A stretch of DNA of 64,000 nt from Polaribacter reichenbachii (GTDB lineage: Bacteria > Bacteroidota > Bacteroidia > Flavobacteriales > Flavobacteriaceae): assembly GCF_001975665.1 (NCBI RefSeq), contig NZ_CP019419.1:2897501-2961500 (forward strand), in the 5' to 3' direction. The notes beneath the pieces are model-generated. The model made no database searches. It saw only the letters and a list, made by a program, of their open reading frames with translations, and was not told where the DNA came from. Shown piece after piece: positions 1-7,677 of the stretch (the first letter of the stretch is position 1; the number at the start of each line of letters is the position of its first letter). A program made the translations under genes and the position numbers.

Positions 1-688
1 AAAAATTAATAGAGCTATCACCAAACTCTGTGTAGTAGAACTCAACATTTTTACCAATTTCTTTTTGATTAAAATTATCTTGAATGGTTTGTTTTGTTAA
101 TTTTTCTACCATTTCTAAATCTGCTCCATATTCCACACCACATTCTATAGCAATTCTCATTTGTGTTGTTAAAGAGTAATTCTTAAAAGGATTCTCTAAA
201 ATGGTTTTATTAGGTATAACAACTGTATTATTATCTGCTTCTCTAATTACAAAATAGTTTAAATTTATATCTATAACTTCACCTGCATAACCATTGGTTT
301 CTACCCAATTACCAATATTTAAATTGTGTCTAAAAGATAAAACAACACCAGAAATTGTGTTAGATAATGTGCCTTGTAAGGCTAAACCAACAACAATACC
401 AGAAACACCAGCTGCAGAAACAATAGTTTTTAAAGTGCCATCGAATTTTAAAACAGTCATAGCAATATATAAACCTAATAGAAAAATTACAGCAGATGCC
501 ACTCTAGAGACTAAATTTCTAACAGATTCTTGCTTAATTCTATTTCTTAAATTTTTTGAAATAAAGCTATTTATAGCTCTAGATGCAAAATATGCTATTA
601 GTACAACAACAATTGCAATTGCAATATTGGGTATGTTTTTTAAAAATATGTCTCTCCAGGTTTCTAGTTTTTCTATTATTTTATCCAT
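1..688 (-). CDS. Small-conductance mechanosensitive channel, MscS family (3' end outside window)
   Basis: I read this gene directly on the minus strand. It starts with ATG at 688-686 and stays open to the window edge, giving 229 residues without a stop. It is an inner-membrane channel that opens under membrane tension and releases solutes on hypo-osmotic shock. Hydrophobic segments lie at about residues 22-36 and 62-82. The pore helix TM3 (about 87-118) is rich in Gly and Ala, with the segment SAAGVSGIVVGLALQGTLSN typical of MscS. It is followed by the beta domain (NWVETNGYAGEVIDI) and the VVIPNK motif. The missing C-terminus lies to the left of the window. Dps is the next gene upstream on the same strand, about 50 bp away. 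The family call is firm; whether this is the main MscS of the cell cannot be told. Confidence 0.93.
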   Translation of the reverse strand, partial: MDKIIEKLETWRDIFLKNIPNIAIAIVVVLIAYFASRAINSFISKNLRNRIKQESVRNLVSRVASAVIFLLGLYIAMTVLKFDGTLKTIVSAAGVSGIVVGLALQGTLSNTISGVVLSFRHNLNIGNWVETNGYAGEVIDINLNYFVIREADNNTVVIPNKTILENPFKNYSLTTQMRIAIECGVEYGADLEMVEKLTKQTIQDNFNQKEIGKNVEFYYTEFGDSSINF

Positions 689-739
689 GATTGTTTTTAA
701 AATTCGTTATTGTAATTTTTTCTGATGTTTTAGAATTTA

Positions 740-1243
740 CTACTTCACAAAACTGGTATTTAATTCTTCTTTGGTGTCTTTAGACCAAGCATTTAACATC
801 CAAGTAGATTTTTCTAACTCTCTGATGTAAGCACCAATTAAATCTAAAGTACCTTCGTCTTTCGCTTTTTCAGCTCTGTCTACAACTTTTCCAAATTGTT
901 CTAAGATAATTTTATGATCTTCAATTATTTCGCTAACCATTTCGTAATCAGATAACAAGGGTGATGATTCTTTAATTTTGGAAACTTCGATATAATCTGA
1001 CAATTTGCTAATTGGGTGGTATTTAAGCGTTACAATTCGTTCTGCAATTTCATCAATCTTAAGTCGAGTATCATTATACATTTCTTCGAACTTATTGTGT
1101 AAGTCAAAAAAGTTTTTGCCTAAAATGTTCCAGTGAAAATTTCTTAATTTCTGATAATACACGTGGTAATCTGCGAGTAATACATTTAATTCTGATACTA
1201 CTGGTAAAATTTTTTGATTGTCTATGTTAAGGTAATCCATCAT
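740..1243 (-). CDS. dps: Dps/ferritin-like DNA-protection protein
   Basis: A 167-residue protein of the Dps (MrgA) family. These form dodecamers that oxidise Fe(II) with hydrogen peroxide, store iron and shield DNA in stress. The ferroxidase signature is visible: His37 in NFHWN, then Asp64 and Glu68 in the segment KIDEIAERI. Length is normal for Dps. Two Met codons open the ORF (MMDYLN), and either could be used. A good -7 box lies 30 bp upstream (1273-1280). In many bacteria dps is induced by peroxide or starvation; no operator was recognised here. The divergent neighbour is a DUF4870 membrane protein. Confidence 0.93.
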   Translation of the reverse strand: MMDYLNIDNQKILPVVSELNVLLADYHVYYQKLRNFHWNILGKNFFDLHNKFEEMYNDTRLKIDEIAERIVTLKYHPISKLSDYIEVSKIKESSPLLSDYEMVSEIIEDHKIILEQFGKVVDRAEKAKDEGTLDLIGAYIRELEKSTWMLNAWSKDTKEELNTSFVK

Positions 1244-1272
1244 AATTTTGGGTTTTAAATTTATATTTTATA

Positions 1273-1280
1273 CAAAGGTA
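1273..1280 (-). promoter_or_regulatory. Putative -7 promoter box for dps
   Basis: On the minus strand this reads TACCTTTG, an exact match to the Bacteroidetes -7 consensus TAnnTTTG. It lies 30 bp before the first Met codon of dps. No clear TTG was seen at the ideal -33 spacing. Confidence 0.55.
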
Positions 1281-1320
1281 TTTTTAAAGTGAAATGTTTT
1301 TTTGCTCAAATAAATGAGAT

Positions 1321-1385
1321 ATTAACCTATATACTTTTTTAAAATTTCTTTATAGGTTAATTTTCTTAATTCGTTTATAATTAAG
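1321..1385. repeat. Two inverted repeats between divergent genes
   Basis: ATTAACCTATA (1321-1331) is perfectly mirrored by TATAGGTTAAT (1351-1361) across a 19-nt loop. A second small inverted repeat, CTTAATT/AATTAAG, spans 1365-1385. They sit in the 262-bp gap between dps (minus) and the DUF4870 gene (plus). They could be operators or leader structures of the rightward transcript; they are not followed by a T-tract, so terminators are unlikely. Confidence 0.4.
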
Positions 1386-1505
1386 TAGTTTAAGTTAAAA
1401 TTTTAAAGTATTTTTAGATTAAGGTGTTTTCTGATGACATATTGAAATGTAACAAATCCAGAATTTGAGCGACAAATAGATACAAACCAAACAACAATTA
1501 TAAAG

Positions 1506-1844
1506 ATGAAAGAAGATAAACAACTATTAGTTTTAACACATTTAAGTCAGTTATTAGATTTTGTAACTGGTATTGGTGGCTTTATTGTGCCATTAGTGTT
1601 ATGGCTAACTAAGAAGGATGAAATTATAAATATGGATGCACATGGTAAAGCAATTATCAATTTTAGAATATCGATGTTTATTTACATTTTAATCTGTATT
1701 CCATTAATTTTATTATTAGGATTAGGAGTTTTAGGATTAATAGCTATCGGAATTTTCTATTTAATTTTTCCGATAACAAATGCTATAAAGGCAAGTAATG
1801 GAGAAGAACCCAATTATCCTTTTTCGATAAATATTATAAAATAA
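1506..1844 (+). CDS. DUF4870 family small membrane protein
   Basis: A 112-residue membrane protein with the DUF4870 pattern: an N-terminal LTHLSQLLDFVTGIGGFIVPLVLWLTKK segment (about residues 10-36), the conserved DAHGKAIINFRIS stretch (about 44-57), and two further hydrophobic helices (about 57-90). The family is related in topology to Tic20 and its biochemical function is not known. The gene stands alone, divergent from dps, and is followed by a strong bidirectional terminator at about 1866-1895. Confidence 0.85.
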   Translation: MKEDKQLLVLTHLSQLLDFVTGIGGFIVPLVLWLTKKDEIINMDAHGKAIINFRISMFIYILICIPLILLLGLGVLGLIAIGIFYLIFPITNAIKASNGEEPNYPFSINIIK

Positions 1845-1865
1845 GTGAGAAGAAAAAGTAAAGTT

Positions 1866-1895
1866 AAAAAATCGCCATTTGGGCGATTTTTTTTT
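1866..1895. terminator. Bidirectional rho-independent terminator
   Basis: A stem AAAATCGCC/GGCGATTTT with a short ATTTG loop, followed by a run of T on the plus strand and preceded by A residues that serve the minus strand. It lies between two convergent genes (DUF4870 and DUF4268) and can end both transcripts. Confidence 0.85.
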
Positions 1896-1905
1896 AGATT
1901 ATATT

Positions 1906-2337
1906 TTAAATATTTTTGATAACATCTTCGTATTCATAAAAGAAGAGTTCAAACTTTTCCATAGTTTCAACATAAAATTCATAGCAATCTCGCCACGTGT
2001 TTTTGTTATAAATACTGAATTTTTTATCCAAAGTAACATATATTCTGTGAATGGTTTTACCACTTTCCAAGAGGTAATCGTCATCAAAAATTACTTCTGG
2101 TAGTTCAGTTTCTAACAGCGTTTTTAAAGAAAGTAATTGATCATAATACAAAAGATTTACCAATTCATCCGGATTTTCGATATCCAAACAAACCATTGCT
2201 TTTTTTCTATCAGCAACAAACTTAAAAGAAAAACCTTTTATTTTGGTATTGTATAAAAGCCATTTTCTTGGAAAAGATTTTCCAAAACTTGTCCAGAATA
2301 GTTTACGAATTTGTGCAGCTTCTTCTTTAGAGAACAT
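1906..2337 (-). CDS. DUF4268 domain protein
   Basis: A 143-residue soluble protein whose whole length matches the DUF4268 pattern: an N-terminal helix MFSKEEAAQIRKLFWTSFG, then KGFSFKFVADRKKAMVCLDIE, a central acidic region and an aromatic C-terminus (FELFFYEYEDVIK). The function is unknown. In other bacteria the domain also occurs as the C-terminal part of longer nuclease-like proteins, but here it stands alone. It ends at the shared terminator. The region upstream of its start holds the tandem repeats at 2351-2496. Confidence 0.8.
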   Translation of the reverse strand: MFSKEEAAQIRKLFWTSFGKSFPRKWLLYNTKIKGFSFKFVADRKKAMVCLDIENPDELVNLLYYDQLLSLKTLLETELPEVIFDDDYLLESGKTIHRIYVTLDKKFSIYNKNTWRDCYEFYVETMEKFELFFYEYEDVIKNI

Positions 2338-2350
2338 TTTTTTTATTTGA

Positions 2351-2374
2351 GTTTCAAAACTTCAAAGTTTCAAA
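2351..2374. repeat. Octamer tandem repeat GTTTCAAA, three units
   Basis: Three head-to-tail 8-mers: GTTTCAAA, ACTTCAAA (degenerate), GTTTCAAA. They lie just upstream of the DUF4268 start. The same octamer forms an 11-copy array at 42531-42618. Confidence 0.85.
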
Positions 2375-2424
2375 GTTGAGGTTTATCAATTTTACTATTT
2401 ATTACAATAATATTTTTTCATTTT

Positions 2425-2494
2425 TGCTAACTGCTAACTGCTAACTGCTAACTGCTAACTGCTAACTGCTAACTGCTAACTGCTAACTGCTAAC
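2425..2494. repeat. Heptamer tandem repeat TGCTAAC, ten units
   Basis: Ten perfect head-to-tail copies of TGCTAAC, ending 7 bp before the stop codon of miaE. The array follows an octamer array by 50 bp. The same order (octamer, then a 7-mer) is found again at 42531-42686. Confidence 0.97.
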
Positions 2495-2501
2495 TGAAAA
2501 A

Positions 2502-3083
2502 TTACCCGTGAATTTTAGCTAAATTCCCTCTTTCTTTCATCAATTCTGCTTCAAATTTTAATAAAGCATTCCATTTTTCGTCAACAATTGCTCTATCTTG
2601 ATATTCTCTTGCAAATTGTAAAAAAGTTGTATAATGATTGGCTTCAGAAATCATTAAGTTTTTATAGAATTTTTGCAATTCTTCATCTTCCATATTTTCA
2701 GAAAAAACCTTAAAACGCTCACAACTTCTAGCTTCTATTAGAGCTGCAACTAATAAACGCTGAATTAAAGCATTGGTTCTATCTTTCGTTTTTGGGAAAA
2801 ATTTTTGTAATCGAACAGCGTAATCATTTTTCTGTTCTCGCCCTAAAACCATTCCTCTTTTTACCATTAATAAATGCACCATTTTAAAATGTTGCATTTC
2901 TTCTATTGCAATATTGCTCATTTCTTTAACTAATTCTGTTTCTTCAGAATAATTAATGATAATTGATACTGCATTAGAGGCTGCTTTTTGTTCTAAAAAA
3001 GCGTGATCTGTTAAAATTTGTTGCAAATTTACTTTTGCAATTTCTGCCCAAGAAGTTTCTGTTTCGAATTGTAAGCCTAACAT
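2502..3083 (-). CDS. miaE: tRNA-(ms2io6A)-hydroxylase MiaE
   Basis: A ferritin-like di-iron hydroxylase that oxidises the isopentenyl side chain of ms2i6A at position 37 of tRNAs. Counting from the chosen start (193 residues), likely iron ligands are Glu31 (FLEQKAASNA), the ExxH motif at 62-65 (IEEMQH), and later Glu and His in IEARSCERF and ISEANHY. The ORF can be extended by 29 codons to 3170, but the -7 box TACTTTTG at 3102-3109 lies inside that extension. I therefore start at the internal Met (MLGLQFETETSW), which also matches the usual N-terminus and length. The heptamer repeat begins immediately after its stop codon. Confidence 0.9.
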   Translation of the reverse strand: MLGLQFETETSWAEIAKVNLQQILTDHAFLEQKAASNAVSIIINYSEETELVKEMSNIAIEEMQHFKMVHLLMVKRGMVLGREQKNDYAVRLQKFFPKTKDRTNALIQRLLVAALIEARSCERFKVFSENMEDEELQKFYKNLMISEANHYTTFLQFAREYQDRAIVDEKWNALLKFEAELMKERGNLAKIHG

Positions 3084-3101
3084 TGTTTTAATTTGAAAAT
3101 A

Positions 3102-3109
3102 CAAAAGTA
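3102..3109 (-). promoter_or_regulatory. Putative -7 promoter box for miaE
   Basis: TACTTTTG on the minus strand matches TAnnTTTG exactly and lies 18 bp before the chosen miaE start. It argues against the longer ORF start at 3170. Confidence 0.55.
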
Positions 3110-3205
3110 AAGAATATAAACCCTTTTTTGGTAAAAGACTAACTATCTTTGAACCGAAATTTATAATCAATCAACTTCATTTAATTTTTTTAGAGATAAA
3201 ATAGT

Positions 3206-4519
3206 ATGGCAAATAACATTAAAAATCAAGAAGATATTTTAGCAAAATTAAATATTTATGAGTTGAATGAAATGCAGAACGAAGCAATTTCTGTTATTGA
3301 TAAAACTACAAATACTATTATTCTTTCGCCTACAGGTACTGGTAAAACTTTAGCTTTTCTTTTGCCAACTCTAAAGTTGATAGATCCTGAAAATAAAGAT
3401 ATTCAGGTTTTAATATTAGTGCCATCAAGAGAATTAGCCATTCAAATTGAGCAGGTTATTAGAGAAATGGGAACAGGTTTTAAAGTAAATGCTGTTTATG
3501 GAGGGCGTTCTATGGCTAAAGATAAAATAGAAATTAAACATACACCAAGTATTTTAATTGGTACTCCAGGTAGAATTTCTGATCATTTTGCAAACGATCG
3601 TTTTTCTAAAGAAAGTATTAAAACTTTAATTTTAGATGAGTTTGATAAATCTTTAGAAGTTGGTTTTGAATATGAAATGAGAGGTATTATTAATCAATTG
3701 CCAAATATTAATAAGCGAATTTTAACATCAGCAACACAAGATGCAGAAATTCCTGATTTTGTAAAATTGAATAAACCAACTACAATAAATTACTTAACAG
3801 GTAAAAAATCTAAGAAATTAGATATTAAGATAGTTGCATCAGAAGCAAAAAATAAAAATGAAACGCTTTTAAATTTACTAAAACATATAGGTAATAAACC
3901 TGGAATTATTTTCTGTAATTTAAAAAGTAGTATTGAGCACGTAAGTGAATTTTTAAGTAAAAATAAAATAGCCCATTCTTGCTTTTCTGGAGGTATGGAA
4001 CAAAGAGATCGTGAGCGTTCTTTAATTAAGTTTAGAAATGGATCTAGTCAAATTTTGTTGGCTACAGATTTAGCTGCAAGAGGTATAGATATTCCAGAAA
4101 TGAAATACATTATTCATTATGAATTACCACAAAGAATAGAAGAATTTACACACAGAAATGGACGAACTGCAAGAGTTGATGCAAAAGGAACTGCTTATGT
4201 TTTAAAATGGCAAAAAGAAATTTTACCAGAATTTATAAAAGGTTCTACAAATGCAGATATTTCTAATAAGCAAAAATTAAAACCTATTTTTTGGGAAACT
4301 TTGTTTGTTTCTGGTGGTAGAAAAGATAAAATTTCTAAAGGTGATATTGCTGGTTTATTCTTTAAAAAAGGAAACCTAAATAAAGATCAATTAGGTGCTA
4401 TTGAATTAAAACAAGATTGTGCATTTGTTGCTGTACCCGTTTCTGAAGTTAAAAGATTAACAGAAAGTTTAAATAATGTTCGTTTAAAAAATAAAAAAGT
4501 TAGAGTTTTTACTGTCTAA
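3206..4519 (+). CDS. DEAD-box RNA helicase with DbpA-type RNA-binding domain
   Basis: A 437-residue ATP-dependent RNA helicase. Domain 1 has Walker A SPTGTGKT (41-48), motif PSRELA, GTPGR, motif II as DEFD (144-147) instead of DEAD, and SAT (about 177). Domain 2 carries ATDLAARGID and HRNGRTAR (about 315-323). The last 75 residues (FVSGGRKDKISKGDIAG...) match the DbpA/CsdA-type RNA-binding fold, which in DbpA targets 23S rRNA. A role in ribosome assembly is therefore likely but inferred. The gene is transcribed alone, divergent from miaE, and converges on the SulP gene with only 3 bp between stops. Confidence 0.92.
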   Translation: MANNIKNQEDILAKLNIYELNEMQNEAISVIDKTTNTIILSPTGTGKTLAFLLPTLKLIDPENKDIQVLILVPSRELAIQIEQVIREMGTGFKVNAVYGGRSMAKDKIEIKHTPSILIGTPGRISDHFANDRFSKESIKTLILDEFDKSLEVGFEYEMRGIINQLPNINKRILTSATQDAEIPDFVKLNKPTTINYLTGKKSKKLDIKIVASEAKNKNETLLNLLKHIGNKPGIIFCNLKSSIEHVSEFLSKNKIAHSCFSGGMEQRDRERSLIKFRNGSSQILLATDLAARGIDIPEMKYIIHYELPQRIEEFTHRNGRTARVDAKGTAYVLKWQKEILPEFIKGSTNADISNKQKLKPIFWETLFVSGGRKDKISKGDIAGLFFKKGNLNKDQLGAIELKQDCAFVAVPVSEVKRLTESLNNVRLKNKKVRVFTV

Positions 4520-4522
4520 TTT

Positions 4523-6715
4523 TTAGGCAATAATTTTCTGTAAACCAATACCAAAATAGGCCAGTGCTTTAATTTCTTTTACACTTGCTAAACGTTCGCT
4601 ACCAAATACCAAAAGGCCTTTTTCGGTTGCTGAAATATGATATTGTTGGTTACTTTCGAAAAATAGAATTAAATCATCTGTAAAAAAGTCTTTTATTTTA
4701 TTTTCATTTTTTCCTGATAAATAAAAACGTCTACTAAAATCTGGATGATTGTCTAAATCAATATCATCATAACCCACAAAATGTAAAATATGTTCAAATA
4801 GATTTTCCTTATCTAAAGTAAAATTAGGAATTTCTTTTTTTGTATGAATGTGCATCATTGTGGTTTTAACTAACCGTTTGGCAATTAGTTCACCTTCAGA
4901 AAAATGTACATCAAAAATAGTGGATGAATTGTTAGAAAGTACATTAGAAACTTTTTGTATTTTTCTAGTTTTAAAATATCCGAAGTTCGGTAACTCTTTC
5001 ATTTCAACATCAGAAAAAGCATCATATTGCCAATTCAGTTTTTTACTAATATCCTCTATAGAACCTTGTCTTTTGGTAAATACTTTGTTTAAAGAGCTCA
5101 TTTGTTTCGGAATAATTTTACGCAAAGCAAAAGGATGATTGCTTTTAGATTCTGCATCATCTAAACCAATAACCTCAAAATGGCCGCCTTTTCTGGTAAA
5201 ACTTTCGGCATAATTACTCATATTTTCCATTACAGAATCATCAACAAAATCGCACATAGAAAAATCGATAATAGCTTCTTCTGTTTCCGGAATTTGATTG
5301 AGCTTACTTTTTAATTTTGTATAGTTTAAAAAACTTGAAAAATTCTTAACACTTACATAATAAATATCATCTTCTTTAAACATTAAAACATTAGGTTTTA
5401 CTACGTTTTTAAAGAACAATTCAGCATTTTTATTAATCATAATATGAATAATAAATGTAGCAAAAATACCTACTAAAATACCTGAAATTAAACTCGTTGC
5501 AATTGTAGTTAAAAGTGTAATTAAAAAGATAACCAATTGTTCTTTACCAACTTTAAAAACTTTTATAATGTTTTCTGGTGATGCTAATTTGTAACCCGTA
5601 AATACTAAAATTGCTGCCAAAGCTGGCAATGGAATTTTACGCAATTGAGCCGCAAATAATAATATAAAAAGGATTAAAAAACTTGCGTGAAAAAAGTTTG
5701 CAGATCTATTACTACCTTTATTATTAACGTTTACAGAACTTCTTGCAATAACAGTAACTACATTTAAACCACCTAAAAAACCACTAATTACAGTTGCAAT
5801 TCCTAAGGCTCTAATATCTTTATTTACGTTAGATCTTCTTTTTAAAGTATCTAATTTATCAACTGCTTTTATACTTAGTAAACTTTCTATACTAGCAACT
5901 AAAGTTATGCTAATTACAGCACTAATAAAATCGAATTCATAGATTTTACCAAAATCTGGAAAAGCAAATTTTGATAAAACATCATTAGGCAAATTGATTA
6001 ATAAATGTTTATCAATAGGATAATTAGCATTAGAAAAATATTCGAAATAAGAATAAAAGCCAATACTTAAAATTACAATCCACATGGGTGCAGGAATCAG
6101 TTTTAAATATCGATTTCTAATTTTGCCATAAAAAATCATAATTAACAGACTTAATATGCCTACTAAACCCGCATAAAACATACTATTACTATCTGTTTTT
6201 ATAAATTTTATGAATCCTGATGGTATTTGTAAAAGCAACTCAATAATGCTACCTTTTGCTGTAGTATTACCAAACATTACGTGAATTTGTTTGGCAAAAA
6301 TACCTATACCAATAGCAGCCAACATTCCTTGAATAGCAGAAGAAGGAAAGAAATCTCCCAAAGAGCCCATTCTTAAAAAACCAAGAATTATCATAATAAT
6401 TCCAGAAACCACAACAGCAGCCAAAGTATATAAAAAACCTTGTTGCATATCGCCATTTCCTAAAGTGGTAATTGCAGCTAAAATTACTACAACCAAACCA
6501 TTTCCTGGACCAGTAATAGTTACATTAGATCCACCAATAATAGAAACTACTATACCACCAACAATTGCTGCTATAATTCCTGAAATTGGTGGTGCACCAG
6601 AAGCCAAGGCTAAACCTAAACCTAAAGGCAGCGCAATTAAAGAAACTACAAATCCTGAAAATAAATTTTGAGGTATTTCTGATAAAAATGTTTTAAAAGT
6701 ACTCTGTTTTTTCAT
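4523..6715 (-). CDS. SulP-family inorganic anion transporter with STAS domain
   Basis: A 730-residue SulP (SLC26-like) transporter. The N-terminal 430 residues are hydrophobic, with the family motifs ALPLGLGLALASGAPP (about 28-43) and the GGSNVTITGPGNGLVVV segment (about 61-78). A cytoplasmic STAS domain follows (about 445-560; IDFSMCDFVDDSVM). About 170 further residues follow, more than a standard SulP, with no domain I recognise. Bacterial members carry bicarbonate, sulfate or dicarboxylates; the substrate here cannot be read from sequence. The ATG abuts the stop of the upstream universal stress protein gene, so the two form one operon. Confidence 0.9.
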   Translation of the reverse strand: MKKQSTFKTFLSEIPQNLFSGFVVSLIALPLGLGLALASGAPPISGIIAAIVGGIVVSIIGGSNVTITGPGNGLVVVILAAITTLGNGDMQQGFLYTLAAVVVSGIIMIILGFLRMGSLGDFFPSSAIQGMLAAIGIGIFAKQIHVMFGNTTAKGSIIELLLQIPSGFIKFIKTDSNSMFYAGLVGILSLLIMIFYGKIRNRYLKLIPAPMWIVILSIGFYSYFEYFSNANYPIDKHLLINLPNDVLSKFAFPDFGKIYEFDFISAVISITLVASIESLLSIKAVDKLDTLKRRSNVNKDIRALGIATVISGFLGGLNVVTVIARSSVNVNNKGSNRSANFFHASFLILFILLFAAQLRKIPLPALAAILVFTGYKLASPENIIKVFKVGKEQLVIFLITLLTTIATSLISGILVGIFATFIIHIMINKNAELFFKNVVKPNVLMFKEDDIYYVSVKNFSSFLNYTKLKSKLNQIPETEEAIIDFSMCDFVDDSVMENMSNYAESFTRKGGHFEVIGLDDAESKSNHPFALRKIIPKQMSSLNKVFTKRQGSIEDISKKLNWQYDAFSDVEMKELPNFGYFKTRKIQKVSNVLSNNSSTIFDVHFSEGELIAKRLVKTTMMHIHTKKEIPNFTLDKENLFEHILHFVGYDDIDLDNHPDFSRRFYLSGKNENKIKDFFTDDLILFFESNQQYHISATEKGLLVFGSERLASVKEIKALAYFGIGLQKIIA

Positions 6716-7549
6716 CTATTTTACAATTAAAACATCGGTTGGTAATTCAGATAAAATGTACTCAATGTCATGCGGAAAAATACGATCTAAGATTCCTAGT
6801 TTTTTAGGCGCATTCATAACCAATAAATCAGCTCTTTTTACTTGCGCATAATGGCCAATAGAATACCCTCTTTTACCAAATATACTTTGAGTTTTTACAG
6901 AAAAATTCTGACATTCAATATCTTTTAAAATATTATTTACACGTCTATTTTCTCTCGTTTCTATTCTTTCTTTATTAATATTTGCTCTACGTAAAGATCT
7001 GTCATCATTTACCTTAACTTTTAATTCTTCTTGTTTAATTTCTTCAACAATTGTAATTTTTTTACAGTTAAGATAATTCGCTATTAGAAAAGAAGTTTTA
7101 ATAGTTTCTACTGTTTTTTTATCTTCTAAACCATTTACCACAATTTTTTTACAAGGCTGTCTTTCAATAGATGGTTTTATTAATAAAAGCACAGAACAAG
7201 GTGCTTTTCTTGTAATTTGTCTAGCAATAGAACCCACATAATATCTATAGAAATTTTCTTTCTGTAAGGCACCTAAAATTAATAAATCGATCTGTTGTTG
7301 TTTACAAGTTTTTAAAATAACATCTACAGGATTACCCTTTTGCCAAATGGGAGTAAATTTGGTGGTTAATAGATCTGCTTCTTTTAAAATAGCTTGTATA
7401 TTCTGTTCTTTTTCTTCGGATTTTTCACCAACATGAACACCAACTAATTCTGCTTGAAACATATTAGCTAATCTAACTGCTTCAAATAAATTCGGTTTTA
7501 AGTTTGGTGAAAAAGCAATCCCAATTAGGATTTTATCAAATTTTTGCAA
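6716..7549 (-). CDS. Universal stress protein (UspA), two-domain type
   Basis: A 277-residue protein with an N-terminal Usp domain (about 4-143). KILIGIAFSP opens it, and the nucleotide-binding-like stretch LLILGALQ...GSIARQITRKAPCSVLLL (about 108-141) closes it. A second, more divergent Usp-like half ends in KRADLLVMNAPKK...TDVLIVK. Such proteins bind ATP or act as stress-signal modules. The stop codon touches the ATG of the SulP transporter, so they are probably co-transcribed. The Usp may regulate or respond to that transporter; this link is inference. The 128-bp gap to the divergent antiporter gene must hold both promoters. Confidence 0.9.
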   Translation of the reverse strand: MQKFDKILIGIAFSPNLKPNLFEAVRLANMFQAELVGVHVGEKSEEKEQNIQAILKEADLLTTKFTPIWQKGNPVDVILKTCKQQQIDLLILGALQKENFYRYYVGSIARQITRKAPCSVLLLIKPSIERQPCKKIVVNGLEDKKTVETIKTSFLIANYLNCKKITIVEEIKQEELKVKVNDDRSLRRANINKERIETRENRRVNNILKDIECQNFSVKTQSIFGKRGYSIGHYAQVKRADLLVMNAPKKLGILDRIFPHDIEYILSELPTDVLIVK

Positions 7550-7677
7550 GAAAATTATTCGATTTAGTAGTTATTGGCACAATATACCAAACTTTAAAAG
7601 AAAGAAAAAAACTATAGATTTTATTTTTAAGATAAATAAACATTCTTAAATTTACTAATTAAACTTAGGCACAAAAT

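Noticed and set aside
294..725. Plus-strand ORF of 143 residues
   Set aside because: It is the shadow of the MscS gene on the minus strand, whose frame is continuous and shows clear family motifs.
1879..2103. Plus-strand ORF of 74 residues
   Set aside because: It lies opposite the DUF4268 gene and begins in its terminator; no own signals.
2425..2494. CRISPR array
   Set aside because: Units are 7 bp, directly head to tail, without spacers, and no cas gene is near. It is a simple tandem repeat; the same holds for 42531-42686.
3084..3170. N-terminal extension of MiaE by 29 residues
   Set aside because: It would contain the -7 promoter box and is not part of the family's usual N-terminus.
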